Shown one piece after another: positions 11,531 through 22,830 of a stretch of DNA of 64,000 nucleotides. Position 1 is the first letter of the stretch. Each line of letters opens with the position of its first letter. The notes under the pieces were generated by a model. The model was given only the letters and a program-made list of their open reading frames with translations. It was not told the DNA's origin and made no database searches. The position numbers and the translations under genes were made by a program. Source of the stretch: Papio anubis. Taxonomy: Eukaryota > Chordata > Mammalia > Primates > Cercopithecidae. The stretch is from the NCBI RefSeq assembly GCF_008728515.1, contig NC_044981.1:133053937-133117936 (forward strand), in the 5' to 3' direction.

Positions 11531-12281
11531 TATAAATTTCTCTCTAGCTTTTTTATGGCTGTCTAGCTCTCTCCTAATTCAACAGCAGTTTTTCTTGGCA
11601 GCCTGCCTTTTAGAGGATTCATGTGGCATTCAACTTTGTTTTTATAGAAGCCATTCTTTTTGAACTCATTTCATCAGTTTGATATAAAATGTGTCTGCTT
11701 AGAATAGTAGGTCCAACTAGTTAATAGCTTACCAATTCTTGGTAAACATATAACGAGAGAAAAGCTCCCCCAACCTAGATAGAAGCCTGCAAGTTTCAAA
11801 CATTCTGCTTCTGCTGTGGTTTTTACAGAGGGTTGGGAAAAGTTGTATTATATACATAATTGTTTCCCACTATTTGTACCTGGATGGTAGAGACTGCACG
11901 TGCTCTTCTGTGTCTCCTCCATTGTTATTCCTGTAATATTATCCAGATATTCTTTTACATCTGTGGTTACAGGGGGAAAAAAGGATTTTTTGAAAATGGC
12001 CAAACTTACTCTTTACTTATTAACTTTGCATATAATGTACTTTAAAGGATGTTCTGATACCTTTCTCTTCACTTATATTTTGATGTAAGCTTATTTGATG
12101 TGTCACATATTATGTGTTAAACCTCTTGCATGTTTCACATTATGCTGACAAGATGTAGTTTTTCCCTTGAAATATGTCTGTTTTTTTTGGATCAGAGTTC
12201 TTATTATCAAGTCTTAGTCTTTGGCTGTGCAAATGTGTCCCTTCTCTCACCTCCCCAAACAGCTTGGGCAATACTGCCAAA
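11531..12281. other. Intergenic, nothing recognised
   Basis: AT-rich sequence without recognisable repeat or exon. Confidence 0.4.
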
Positions 12282-12283
12282 TA

Positions 12284-12363
12284 TTAGATTGGTACAAAAG
12301 TAATTGCGGTTTTTGCCATCAAATGTAACGAGAAAAACCGCGATTACTTTTGCACCAATATAA
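12284..12363 (-). mobile_element. MADE1 element, full length, miR-548-like hairpin
   Basis: Exactly 80 bp with terminal inverted repeats (ttagattggtacaaaag at the left, its near complement at the right) and TA duplications at 12282-12283 and 12364-12365, as for a mariner/Tc1 element. Both arms pair over about 30 bp. MADE1 copies are the known source of primate miR-548 genes. The plus-strand arm at 12296-12317 reads as a miR-548 5p type sequence; whether it is transcribed is unknown. The loop fits the consensus better on the minus strand. Confidence 0.92.
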
Positions 12364-12365
12364 TA

Positions 12366-14237
12366 GCTTCATACTCTTTATTGTATCGAGTATGCAGTCT
12401 ACAAATGACAGTGAAGTAGCAGGCCCAGGGTGCCAGTGTCTGGAATTTGGTCAGCTAGAAGGCAGGTTGGTTGATATCGTAAGTACAGCATCTCTGGAGT
12501 CAAGTATAGGGGAAGTTAACTAAGTTGTAAGGGACGGGCTGGGACCACAGCCCAAGCAGATAAAGTGTCAACTCTGAGAAAATCACAAAGGGATGAGTCA
12601 GAAATTCAAGTGTAGAATTCCATGGAGAGAGGGGATTGGGACTAGGCAGAGAAGCTGCGCAATGGGGAGGATGGAAGCTTTGTTTGACAAATCTATATGT
12701 CAAGGTCTAAACACTAGGCCTTAGAAGTAGATCAAGTAGCAACAAAATAACAGTATTTGACACTGGAATCATTTGGGGGGAAGTTGTATCCCTAGGATGG
12801 TGAAAGGGCATGGCAGGCCATGCAGAATTGATAAATAGCTTTTACTTTGTACTCTCTCATAAGTTATTTAGGACTTTACAAAATGTACCTGCTTTGTCCA
12901 AACCTTTAAAGAGGTCAGAAGCAAAAAACAAGTGAGAGGTAGTGACGATGTTCATTTAGTGTCTGTATAGCTCGTCTGTTCAGTAATTGCTCAGTGAAGT
13001 AGAATAGGAAGAAGCTGATGGCTGCTTGACTGCACTCACTCTGTATGAACTGGTTTCTTCTATTTTATGATCCTAGATTATCTGTCTACAAGAAGTAGTG
13101 GAAAAAATAAATCCATTAACTCCATGTGGTCTATAGCAGATCCTGGGGATTGAAAAGTACAAGGATTCCTAGCCTCATCTCAAGAAAAAGGTGACAGAAA
13201 ATACTAACCTTATAGTTTGCCACCAGATCATCAGAGTCAATGGATAATACTTTTTCCCCTTATCTTTCCCACATTTGATTATGAAAAATAACTACAAGAG
13301 GTGAACAGAAAATTCTGGAATTTGTTTTTAGAAAGTTCTTACTGCTGTTTATCTGGTATGTTGTGACTATTTCTAGGGAAGTGTCATTTCTGTGGTTGGA
13401 TTGGCACTTTTTTTATATGATTTACTATTTCTTCACTGATCTTTTTTTTTTCTCAGTGTTACATGTTACATAATATATAAAGGAAACCTGGAAAATCTTA
13501 GTTAAACCAATTTAAGAAGTGTTTTATTTTTAAGAATGGCAAAACTAAAAGAAGCAGAATGTGTTTGATCTGTATAAGTCACGTGAATGATGGACTGAGT
13601 TTAAATGTAGTTGCTTTTTCTGTATATATTATAAAGACTAGAGCTTTTGATTAAAGTTCCAAAATAAAGAAGCAGTTTGCCTATAAAGTCACGGCTGATT
13701 AGTCTAAAACAAAGCAGAAACATTATCCCCTTTGAAGAACATTTATGAGTAAAGGGCTCAAGGATCTGTTATTACAACTTGTCCCTCAGATATCAAAGTA
13801 CCCTAGGAACCCCTATACCGTGATGTCTTTTGGAATAAGCTTATGAACCACATAAAAATCTCACTCATAGACAGTTCTTAGATGGTATTAGAACGTGTTT
13901 TATTGTAAAACCAGTTAACTTCATAGTCACACATAAGCTGTAAGCTGTCCCTTGCAATTTACTTAGTACTAATGGGGATGTCATTTACAGTAATAGCTCT
14001 CTATTTTCTCTAATTAAAGGGCTCTTTGTGGTTTAATTTTATAATAAAAACATGCATCTATGCTTTCATAACTTCTTTTCACTTGCTTTGTTTTTACCCT
14101 TAGATTTCTTTTCAGTTTCAGCTCAACACATTTAAAAATTGTCTATTCAAAGAAATTGGTTAAAAAATTGTAGGTGTTGTATTAGTTTACTAAGTATGTT
14201 TCCCTCTCCCACAACAATCAGAAAAATGATTCTTGTT
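12366..14237. other. Intergenic, nothing recognised
   Basis: About 1.9 kb of AT-rich, apparently single-copy DNA. I see no convincing exon, RNA gene or repeat family. Confidence 0.4.
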
Positions 14238-14330
14238 TCTATTTGCTTTTTTATTGTGGTAAAATGTAAACAATATAAAACATAATTTTACCCATTTCAA
14301 AATGTATATTCAGTGATATTTAGTCCATTT
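14238..14330 (-). mobile_element. Old L1 3' UTR fragment
   Basis: 'tattgtggtaaaatgtaaacaatataaaacataattttaccc' resembles the reverse complement of the L1M 3' UTR (positions about 14253-14294). It is cut by the next Alu. Confidence 0.5.
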
Positions 14331-14640
14331 TTTTCTTTTTTCTTTTTTTTTATTATTTTGAGACAGAGTCTCGCTTTGTGTCCCAGGCTGGAGTGCAGTT
14401 GCACGATCTTGGCTCACTGCAACCTCTGCCTCCTGGGTTCAAGTGATTCTGCTTCCTAAGCCTCCCAAGTAGCTGGGATTACAGGCGTCTGCCACCACAT
14501 CTGGCTAATTTTTATATTTTTGTAGAGATGGGGTTTCACCATGTTGGCCAGGCTGGTCTTGAACTCCTGACCCCAGGTGATCCACCCGCCTCGGTCCCCT
14601 AAAGTGCTGGGATTACAGGTGTGAGCCACCACACCCAGCC
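14331..14640 (-). mobile_element. AluS
   Basis: Complete reverse Alu: T-rich head, 'gagacagagtctcgctttg', A-linker region, end at 'ccaccacacccagcc'. Divergence is moderate. Confidence 0.93.
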
Positions 14641-14889
14641 TTTTTAATTTTTTTACAGCATAACCCATCACTGACAGATGTTTTTTGATTGGATAATAAA
14701 TGGAGAGATCTGAGGTTACTCAGAAATGCACTCTCAATAAGACTTTGAACACCATATGTTAGGTGATGAAATAAGAATATAGCCAGGCACCTTAATCAGC
14801 TATTTCATTTTGTTTTCCCTCCCTGAAAAGAGCTTTTATCATACTTTACTGTTCAATTCATTAATTTAACCAATATTTAAGACTCTCTT

Positions 14890-15185
14890 TTTTTTTTTTT
14901 TGAGACAGAGTCTTGCTCTGTCACCCAGGTTGGAGTGCAGTGCCCGGATCTCAGCTCACTGCAAGCTCCGCCTCCCGGGTTCACGCCATTCTCCTGCCTC
15001 AGCCTCCCGAGTAGCTGGGACTACAGGCGCCCGCCACCGTGCCCGGCTAGTTTTTTGTATTTTTTTTAGTAGAGACGGGGTTTCACCGCATTAGCTAGAA
15101 TGGTCTCGATCTCCTGACCTCGTGATCCGCCCGTCTCGGCCTCCCAAAGTGCTGGGATTACAGGCGTGAGCCACCGCGCCCGGCC
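14890..15185 (-). mobile_element. AluY with 17-bp target-site duplication
   Basis: Complete reverse Alu retaining many CpGs ('gagccaccgcgcccggcc'), with the AluY-like 'gcaagctccgcctcccggg' and 'cgtgatccgcccg'. The duplication atatttaagactctctt at 14873-14889 and 15186-15202 is exact. This is one of the youngest insertions here. Confidence 0.95.
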
Positions 15186-15202
15186 ATATTTAAGACTCTC
15201 TT

Positions 15203-16229
15203 ATCTGACAGTCTACCTTAGTAAAAAAAAGGAGAACGACCTACTATCTAGGGATCTTACCTTTAGACTTGTGTGTAGGGTGTTACACAAGAAGACAAGC
15301 AATTATAATATATTGTGGAAATGTCTAGAAGGGCGAAAACTGGCGTGTAAAATGGAAGCCTAGAAAACTGGAATGTAAAATGTCTAAGCCTCTATGGCAG
15401 AGACGAGCAAGTTTTACCAGAACTTGGTGAAGAGTGAGAAGGCATGTACCAGCTGGGAGGCCTAAGTGGGAGCAGAGTAGTCATGCTGAGCAAATAGCAT
15501 GTCCCAAGGGGTAGCACTTGGAGCCACCAGGGTGTCATTGGTGAGTGGCAGTGGGTTTGCAGTGGTGGTGCTCTGATGTGTGTGTGAAGAAGATGGGCAG
15601 GCTAGAGGGCAGCTGGGAACATCAGGATGCACCGGGTGCCCCTGATACACTGATGTTTCCAAAGTGTAGCCTTTGAGATGTTCCCAGTTGTCACCTAAGA
15701 TGGGAGTAGGAGGAGAGAGAGCAGCTTGGACAGCCAAGTAAGTTTGAGGGAATGTTCAATAAAAACAAGCTTGCTTTCTGACTGTAGGACTTCTGACAGC
15801 ATCATTTTACTATGTGTATTCCGATTTTCCTAGGGTGAGAAAAGACATGAACTGTTTCCTAAATGCACTGACAGCAGAACAATTAACCACTCCCTCCACC
15901 CTCATTGGAAGTGCTGCTGCAAGCCTTGGGGACCCATTAGAACATTTTATTCTTAAGACTCTGGATCTACTTTCACCCCATCCTCTCTATGTGGATGTTT
16001 TTAATGTGTTAAACATTTCCAAAAATCCTGATGATATCCAGTGACTGGAGTCAAGGATTCTTAAGCCCATATAGTCTCCTCAGACTTAGTTTCAATCGCA
16101 TTAAAATATGCACAAATGTCACATAGATCCATACTCCCTTTATTGTGAAAAGCTGTAAATAAAACATATCCTAGCTGTTTCTTGTTTTAAGTTTGTTTTT
16201 TTAATGACTAATGAATCAATTAGAATGGA
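15203..16229. other. Intergenic; weak exon-like signals
   Basis: Includes a GC-richer part (about 15440-15720), a donor-like GTAAGT at 15738-15743, acceptor-like pyrimidine-AG sites ending near 15779 and 15832, a 76-codon open frame at 15814-16044 and AATAAA near 16156. These could sketch a non-coding transcript, but such signals are common by chance and I recognise no gene. Confidence 0.25.
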
Positions 16230-16345
16230 TTTTTTTTTATTTAAAAAAGAGATGGGGTCTCACTACATTGCCCAGGCTGGTCTCAAACTCCTGAGCTTAA
16301 GCAGTCCTCCCATCTTGGCCTTCCAGAGTGCTGGGATTATAGGCG
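16230..16345 (-). mobile_element. Alu monomer fragment (FRAM/AluJ-like)
   Basis: T-rich head, 'agagatggggtctcactaca' and 'gtgctgggattataggcg' cover one arm only. The end of the element is missing. Confidence 0.8.
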
Positions 16346-16404
16346 AAGAATGGAATATTTTCAATGTTGAAAGGATCTTGGAATGTATAGTTAAAACCCC
16401 TTGT

Positions 16405-16429
16405 TACTATTGGACATAGTCCAATAGTA
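16405..16429. repeat. Perfect hairpin, 11-bp arms, 3-nt loop
   Basis: tactattggac, loop ata, gtccaatagta: an exact inverted repeat just after the Alu fragment, in otherwise unassigned DNA. Confidence 0.95.
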
Positions 16430-16814
16430 GAACAAATAGCTTATTTAGACAATATAAAAACATCCTCTGTGGTGGGATTATGGAGAATTAACTTTCTTCA
16501 TGCTTATTTGGATTTTCTATATATATTTTTACAATGAACACTTAACTGTGTATTATAAAAATGTATTAATAAAGACATTAAACTGTAATAAAAATGGGAA
16601 ACCAGCATGAAATAATGCTTCTGAAAAGTTGCAATTCAAATTATGTTACTAGGCATATATTTTGCTCTGGTCAAAATAAGTTTACAATCACAACATACTG
16701 TTCATTATTTTTTTCTCTTTCGTATCCCAGTGTTTTGTTTAGTGCTATATCTTCAGTTCTTAGAATAGTGCCTAGTAGTAGGCTTTCTTCTATATGCTGC
16801 AGCTTTTTATCTTT

Positions 16815-17104
16815 TTGTTTGTCTGTTTTTGAGCCAGGGTCTCACTCTGTTGCCCAGACTGGAGTACAGTGGCAAGATCTCTGCTCACTGCCACCCTGAC
16901 CTCCTGCGATTAAGCAATCCTCCCAAGTAGCTGGGGCCATAGGCATGTGTTACCACACTTGGCTAATTTTTTATTTTTATTTTTGTAGAGACAAGGTCTC
17001 CCTATGTTGCCCAGGCTGGTCTTGTAACTCCTGGGCTCAAGTGGTCTTTCTGCGTCAGCCTCCAAAAGTGCTGGGATTATAGGCATGAGCCACCGTGGCT
17101 GGCC
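16815..17104 (-). mobile_element. AluJ
   Basis: Reverse Alu with 'gagccagggtctcactctg' at the head and 'gagccaccgtggctggcc' at the end. The left arm has a deletion around 'gattaagcaatcctcccaag'. Old and diverged. Confidence 0.9.
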
Positions 17105-17530
17105 AGTATATTTTCTTTAGTGTTTAACTTTATTGAGGCATAATTCATCTATGGTAAAATGTAGAAATCAGTGAATGAGCACAAATGTGTACACCTGTGT
17201 AACCACCAACCTAGATCAAGAAAAAGCACATGTCCATCATCCTAGACAGTTCTCCTGTGCCCTTTTCAGCCAAGTCTTGCTCTCATATCCCCCATCCTGA
17301 TTTCTGTCACTGTAGATTTAGTCTATTATTGAACTTCATTTAAAATGAAATACATATGTGCTTTTATGTCTGGCTTTTAAGTGTGTATGTCTGTTTTGTT
17401 TCTTACTGTGATGTTTTTGAGGTTCACCTGTATTGTTTCTTGTATTAAGCTAATTTTTTTATTGCTGATTGTATGAAAATACCACAGATCGTCAGTTTTT
17501 CTATAAATGGGCATTTGGCAGCTTTCCAGA
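17105..17530 (-). mobile_element. L1M LINE 3' region
   Basis: Reverse complement of an old L1 3' UTR and ORF2 end: 'tttattgaggcataattcat', 'tgtgtaaccaccaacctag', 'tgaggttcacctgtattg', 'ttctataaatgggcatttgg'. Fossil, with no coding capacity. Confidence 0.7.
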
Positions 17531-18096
17531 ATTGAGTTAACATAAATCGAGATTTTATCTAGATTTAGATTTTTCTAAAGAGATTAAAACAATAAAAATG
17601 AAATGTCAGTCAATTTTTTATCCACTCAATTGATCTCTAAAGGATGAATATAATTAAAAGGTAAAAATTACATAATTTCAACAAGCATTTACAGAACATC
17701 TGTTGCATTCATACTCATGAAATAGTTGAGTAAATCTCTAAACAAATTTGTTATCTAATAATGTTGATATGGCTGGTATATAAATATAATGGAAGACACA
17801 ATATGATAAACACAATGAGACAAATATACGAGGAATAGATTACTGTTTGTATTCAGAGAAGGAAACAATCCTATTCCTTAAGAAAATGATTATATCATTA
17901 ACTAAAATAGCAGAGTTGGTAGAAAAAGACACTTAAATAGGAGAAAGGCTAGGAATTTGTTTTTATTATAAACTGAAGAATAATAAATGGCAAGAATGAG
18001 AAAGGGGGAAGAAAATACTGAATGAGAATGGAATAAACAGGAGCTAGCAAACTAGAGGTGAAAACACTATTAGAGAATTTTATAAAAGGTTGATTT
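17531..18096. other. AT-rich intergenic DNA
   Basis: No recognisable repeat or gene; probably decayed repeat sequence. Confidence 0.35.
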
Positions 18097-18347
18097 GGCC
18101 AAGTACAGTGACTCATGCCTATTATCCCAACACTCTGGGAGGCTGAGGCAGGAGGGTCACTTGAGCCCAAGAGTTTGAAATCAGCCTGGGCAACACGGGG
18201 ACTCTCTGTCTTCACTCGGGAGGCTGAGGTGGGAAGATCCCTTGAGCCCAGGAGGTCAAGGCTGCAGTGAGCTGTGATTATGTTCCTGTCCATCAGCCTG
18301 GGCAACAGAGCAAGACCCTGTCTCAGAAAGCAAAAAAAAAAAAAAAA
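18097..18347 (+). mobile_element. AluJ with internal deletion
   Basis: Starts 'ggccaagtacagtgactcatg', ends 'gcaagaccctgtctcag' plus an A tail. The region between the first and second arm ('tctgtcttcactcgggagg') has lost the A-linker and the start of arm two. Confidence 0.9.
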
Positions 18348-18399
18348 TTAAAACCTAAACTTATAAAACCTAAAAGGTTTATCTCTGATTTGACAACCT

Positions 18400-19210
18400 G
18401 AAGCAGAAGTTGTTAGCCTATGGTCCATGAACATGAATCCCTTAACAGGTAAAACTGAGGGTGCCTATGAACATGGACAGAAACAAAATTGCATATTTAT
18501 TTTCACTGTCTCAAATTGAATATTTCTTTAAGAATATAGGCTGTAAAGGCCAGGCATGATGGGTCACGCCTGTATTCCTGGCACTTTGGGAGCCTGAAGC
18601 AGGTAGATTGCTCTATCCCAGGAGTTGAAGACCAAGCTGGGCAACATGGCAAAACCTCGTCTTTACAAAAAATACAAAAATTAGCCAGCCATGATGGCAT
18701 GTGCCTATAGTTCCCGCTACTCAGGAGGTTGAGGTGGGAGGATCGATCAAGCTGAGGAGGTGGAGGCTGCAGTGAGTTGTTGATCATGTCACTGCACTTC
18801 AGGCTGGGCGAGAGAGTGAGACCCTGTCCAAAAAAAAAAAAAAGAAAAAAGAATGTAGGCCATAAACCACAGTAGTATTAGCAGAATCTGTTACTTTGTC
18901 ACCAATGGAGATCACAGATATTTTCATATCACAGAGCAGTTGTTGCAAATATCTTAAAGCTACTTGTGCTTATAACTAATTTGAAATTATAGAGATCATG
19001 AGAACTACCATTTGATCTTGTTATTGAATGTAACAGTAAAGAAACCCACGTGTTACAATATCACAATTATTTTTAACATTGATAACAGATGAAATTAACT
19101 CCTCTGAAATGGTTATCTTGATTATTTTATGCATTTAAAAACTTGAAGTCTACCAATTTCCCCAGACTGACAAAGGGGGTTCAGGGTATAAAGTTTGAGA
19201 ATCCTTGACC
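18400..19210. mobile_element. Possible hAT-type DNA transposon split by an Alu
   Basis: Flanks of the Alu at 18548-18849 read 'gttagcctatggtccatgaac' on the left and 'gtttgagaatccttgaccc' on the right, resembling ends of hAT-Charlie elements. I cannot name the family, and the ends are not precise inverted repeats. Confidence 0.3.
18548..18849 (+). mobile_element. AluJ with imperfect target-site duplication
   Basis: Full-length Alu starting 'ggccaggcatgatggg' with an A-rich tail. It is flanked by agaatataggctgtaaa (18531-18547) and its diverged copy agaatgtaggccataaa (18850-18866). The three differences in 17 positions fit an old insertion. Confidence 0.93.
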
Positions 19211-19309
19211 CAGAGACATTTGTGGGGATCCAGAGGCCATGATACCTTCAGAGTCTGACTCACTCTATCTAAATTACACTTATGGAAGGCTGAAGTAAAG
19301 ACCAGAATG

Positions 19310-20480
19310 TCAGTTCATTAATTTGCAATAAGAAATAACTGCCACATAAAATTTATGGAACTACAAGGAGAAATAAATCTTTAACCAGAGTGAGGGATTT
19401 CAATATACTACTCCGAGGCACTAATAGAATAAGCAAGGTAAAATAAACCCTGCAAAGATGTGGAAAATTTGAACAGCATGATTAGTTTGATTTGAACATC
19501 AGTTAGCAAATGTGACTTGATGAGCACATAGAGCTTAACAACTGAGCATATACCTTCTTTTCAGCATGTATAAAACATTTATTAAAATAGGCTATATACT
19601 GGGTCAAAAAACGTCTGAACAAACTTTAAAGGATTGAAATCCTACAGAATATCTTGGAGATCAAATTTCAAATAAGCTACAAATCAACAAACGGAGACTT
19701 AGAGAAAACCCACATGATTGGAAATAAAGACATAACTGGCATCCAGTAACCCTTGAATCAAATCTAGAATTATAAAATATTTTGATATTTTCAGCACGTA
19801 ATATTGATTCATATTTGTAAGATGAATTGGCTAAACCTAAGCCCTGTTTAGAAGGAAATGTATGACTATATGTTAGAAGACAGTCTAAATATCAGTGAGC
19901 TAAGCATATGATAGGAGAAAGTAAAAAGACCAGCAAATTTAGTTAAAAATATAGAGGAAGAAAGAAATGACATGAAAAAATATAATAAAGAACAATCATA
20001 TATTCTAAAAGCAAATTCTTTAAAAGAACAAATAACCTTTTGGTGAAACTAAGATTAAGAAAAAGAGAAGGCACAAATACTGATCTCGAAGAAGACAGCA
20101 TGACGTCCCTATAAATCTTAGACGTTAGATAAGGGGATATCATGAAAACTTCATACTGATATGTTTGAAAATTTAGTTGAAATTAATGAATTCCTAGTAA
20201 ATATAAACTAACAAAACTGATATAAGAAAAAATAGAATGCTGGAGTCATCCTGTAACTATTAAATAAGTTGAGTTCATAATTAAAACGTTTACTTAGGGA
20301 CACCTTTGGCCCAAATGCCTGCATTGATGAATTCTACAAAACACTAAAAAATGAATGTTTTTCAAATTCTTTGAAATAGTCAAAAAAGAAGGAAAGCTCA
20401 GCATTTTTTTTTTAAGGAAATCAGAATAATCATGATACCAAACACTAAGAAGGTTATTACAAGAAATTGAGAATTCTTTA
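19310..20480 (+). mobile_element. L1M ORF2 region, first part
   Basis: The order follows L1 ORF2 from the endonuclease end into the reverse-transcriptase region: 'accttcttttcagcatgtat', 'aggctatatactgggtcaaa', 'gatgaattctacaaaacact', 'ataatcatgataccaaacac'. Stops and indels throughout make it non-functional. It continues at 21050 after a foreign block. Confidence 0.75.
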
Positions 20481-20499
20481 CTTTTTTGGTAGAATTACC

Positions 20500-21045
20500 A
20501 CTTAAGCACATGTTATAATTTTCTCTTACAGCTATGACAAATCACAAACTTTATGACTTAAAACAATATGAATGTATTATCTTACAATTCTATAAGTTAG
20601 AAATCCATGCAAGTCTCACTAGGCTAAAATTAATGTGTCAGGAGGGCTACATGGTTTTCTGGAAGCTGTAGGAGAGAATTCTTGCGCTTTCCAGCTTCTG
20701 GAAGCTGTAGGAGAGAATTCTTGCGCTTTCCAGCTTCTGGAAGCTGCCTGCTGCATTCATTAGCTGTGAAAACTCTTCCTCTATCTAAAAAGCCAACAGC
20801 AGCCTAGTCCTTATGATATTGCATCGTTCTGGCCTCCTCTGCTTCCTCCTTCTACTTTTCAAGACTCTTCTGATTACCTTAGGCCACTTGGCTAATCTAG
20901 GGCACTCCAGATTTCATGGTCAGCTAATTGGCAACCTTCACTTCCCTTTGTTGTAGAATATAATGTATTCACAGGTTCTAAGGATTAGGATCTGGACATT
21001 TTTTGAGGGGAGAGCATTATTCTTCGTATCACAGCATACATTCCT
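20500..21045 (-). mobile_element. LTR-like repeat inserted in the L1M copy
   Basis: 'ttacagctatgacaaatcacaaact', 'ttacaattctataagttagaaatcc' and 'cacaggttctaaggattagga' resemble the reverse complement of MaLR-type LTRs. The block interrupts the L1 ORF2 order exactly, so it inserted later. It carries the 39-bp tandem duplication at 20657-20746. Confidence 0.45.
20657..20746. repeat. Exact 39-bp tandem duplication
   Basis: Two identical 39-bp units (20657-20695, 20696-20734), each starting ttctggaagctg, are followed by a 12-base third start (20735-20746). No mismatch between units implies a recent event. Confidence 0.97.
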
Positions 21046-21049
21046 CTCT

Positions 21050-21655
21050 TATTTATGAAGCTAGATGCAAAAGTCACTAATAAAATACATTCCAACTCTG
21101 GCAACATATGAAAAAATAATATGTAACAACCAAATTGGGCTTAATCTAGAAATATAACATTGGTTTAACATTAAAAAAATATAACTTACCACATTAACAG
21201 AACAAATGAAAAAAAAAAACTGATTGTCTAAATAGATGCATGTAGTGTTTGATAAAATTAACTCTATTTGTGATTTTAAGTTTTTCCACCCAACAGGTTG
21301 AATCTGTATTAGTCAGTGTTCTCTAGAGGAACAGAACTAATAGGATATATATATATATCCAATGAAGTTAACACTCAGTATTAACTATCGCATTGGCTAA
21401 AATTCAAAAGACTGACAATGCCAAGTGTTGACAATGGTATGGAACAGCAGGACCTCTCCTGTGCTGCTGAGATAATGTATAGGTGCAATCCCTTTGGAGA
21501 ACTGTTTAGCATTATTTGCTAAAGTTGCAGGTATGCAGACCTTATGACATGGCAGTTCAACTCCTAGGTATATACTCAGTAGAAATGTGTTCACAAGTGA
21601 ACCAAGAGACATACAAGAGTATTCATAGCACATTATTTGTGCGGATAAAAACTGC
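21050..21655 (+). mobile_element. L1M ORF2 region, second part
   Basis: 'gctagatgcaaaagtcactaataaaat' resumes ORF2 directly after the inserted block. It runs to 'gcatgtagtgtttgataaaat' (21239-21259). From 21361 the C-terminal coding order returns ('gctaaaattcaaaagactga', 'ggtatatactcagtagaaatg'). Around 21300-21360 lies a short foreign piece ending in a TA run. Confidence 0.7.
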
Positions 21656-21657
21656 AG

Positions 21658-21960
21658 GGCCGGGCATGGTGGCTCACACCTGTAATCCCAGCACTTTGGG
21701 AGGTCAAGGTGGATCGATCACCTGAGGTCAGGAGTTCGAGACCAGCCTGACCAACTTGGTGAAACCCTGTCTCTACTAAAAATAGAAAAATTAGCTGGGC
21801 ATGGTGGCGGGCACCTGTAATCCCAGCTACTCAGGAGGCTGTTGCAAGAGAATCGCTTGAACCCAGGAGGCAGAGGTTGCAGTGAGCTGAGATCTCACCA
21901 TTGCACTCCAGCCTGGGCAACAAGAGTGAAACTCTGTCTCAAAACATAAAACAACAACAA
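21658..21960 (+). mobile_element. AluS inserted in L1M
   Basis: Complete Alu, 'ggccgggcatggtggctcac' to 'gagtgaaactctgtctc', with an (ACAACA)-rich tail. It splits the L1M ORF2 end from its 3' UTR. Confidence 0.93.
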
Positions 21961-22430
21961 ACCACAAACAGCCCTAACTTCTGCAGTAGAGCAGATAAAT
22001 TGTGTTCTATCCATAGAGCACTATGAAGCAATGAGAATGAATAAACTCCAATTATCTGAATAGTCTGAACAATATGGATGGATCTTATGAGCATAATTAG
22101 AAGCAAAAGAAAGCCAGGCAGTAAAGAATGCATATTGTATCTTTACATTTACAGAAAACTTAAAGAACAGATAAAACATGAGCTTCAGTTTTAGGGGTGT
22201 GTGCTTAGGTGGCAACCGTACAAAAAAAAAAAAAGGCAAAGAATTGGTTACCATGTTAACTTCAGATAGTAGAGGTAGACATAGAAAAGGAAGTGGAGTG
22301 GGCATGCAAGGTTTCTGGGCCTGAGTATCTTGTTTCTTAATTGGGGAGGTGTTTACTTGAGTTTGCATTGTGATAAATCACAGAGCTGTATTTCTGTTTT
22401 GTACATGTTTCTTGTATTATATTTGACTTG
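21961..22430 (+). mobile_element. L1M 3' end
   Basis: 'tatccatagagcactatgaagcaatg' continues ORF2 past the Alu. The 3' UTR follows, with 'ttaggggtgtgtgcttaggtgg' and 'attggttaccatgttaac', ending near 'tgttttgtacatgtttcttg'. Confidence 0.65.
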
Positions 22431-22544
22431 TCAAGGACAGGAGTATTCAGGTGGGCATGGCCAATTCATCCTCTGTCAAGTAAGTTAGAAGCCATTTTAT
22501 TGATACATTATTAGGGACCAGTGACACAGAAAGGTGAAATTCTT

Positions 22545-22820
22545 CTTTGTTTTTGAGATGGAATCTCGCTCTGTTGCCCAGGCTGCGTGATCTCAGCTCA
22601 CTGCAGTCTCCACTTTCTGGGCTCGAGCAATTCTCATGCGTCAGCCTCCTGGGTAGCTGGGGTTACAGGCGCCCACCACCCAGCTAATTTTTGTATTTTT
22701 AGTAGAGACTGGGTTTTGCCATGTTAGCCAGGCTTGTCTTGAACTTCTGACCTCAGGTGATCTGTCCGCCTCGGCCTCCCAAAGTGCTGGGATTATAGGC
22801 ATGAGTCACTGCGCCCGGCC
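22545..22820 (-). mobile_element. AluS with target-site duplication
   Basis: Reverse Alu bounded by tgaaattctt at 22535-22544 and 22821-22830. A deletion removes part of the left arm after 'ttgcccaggctg'. Confidence 0.94.
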
Positions 22821-22830
22821 TGAAATTCTT

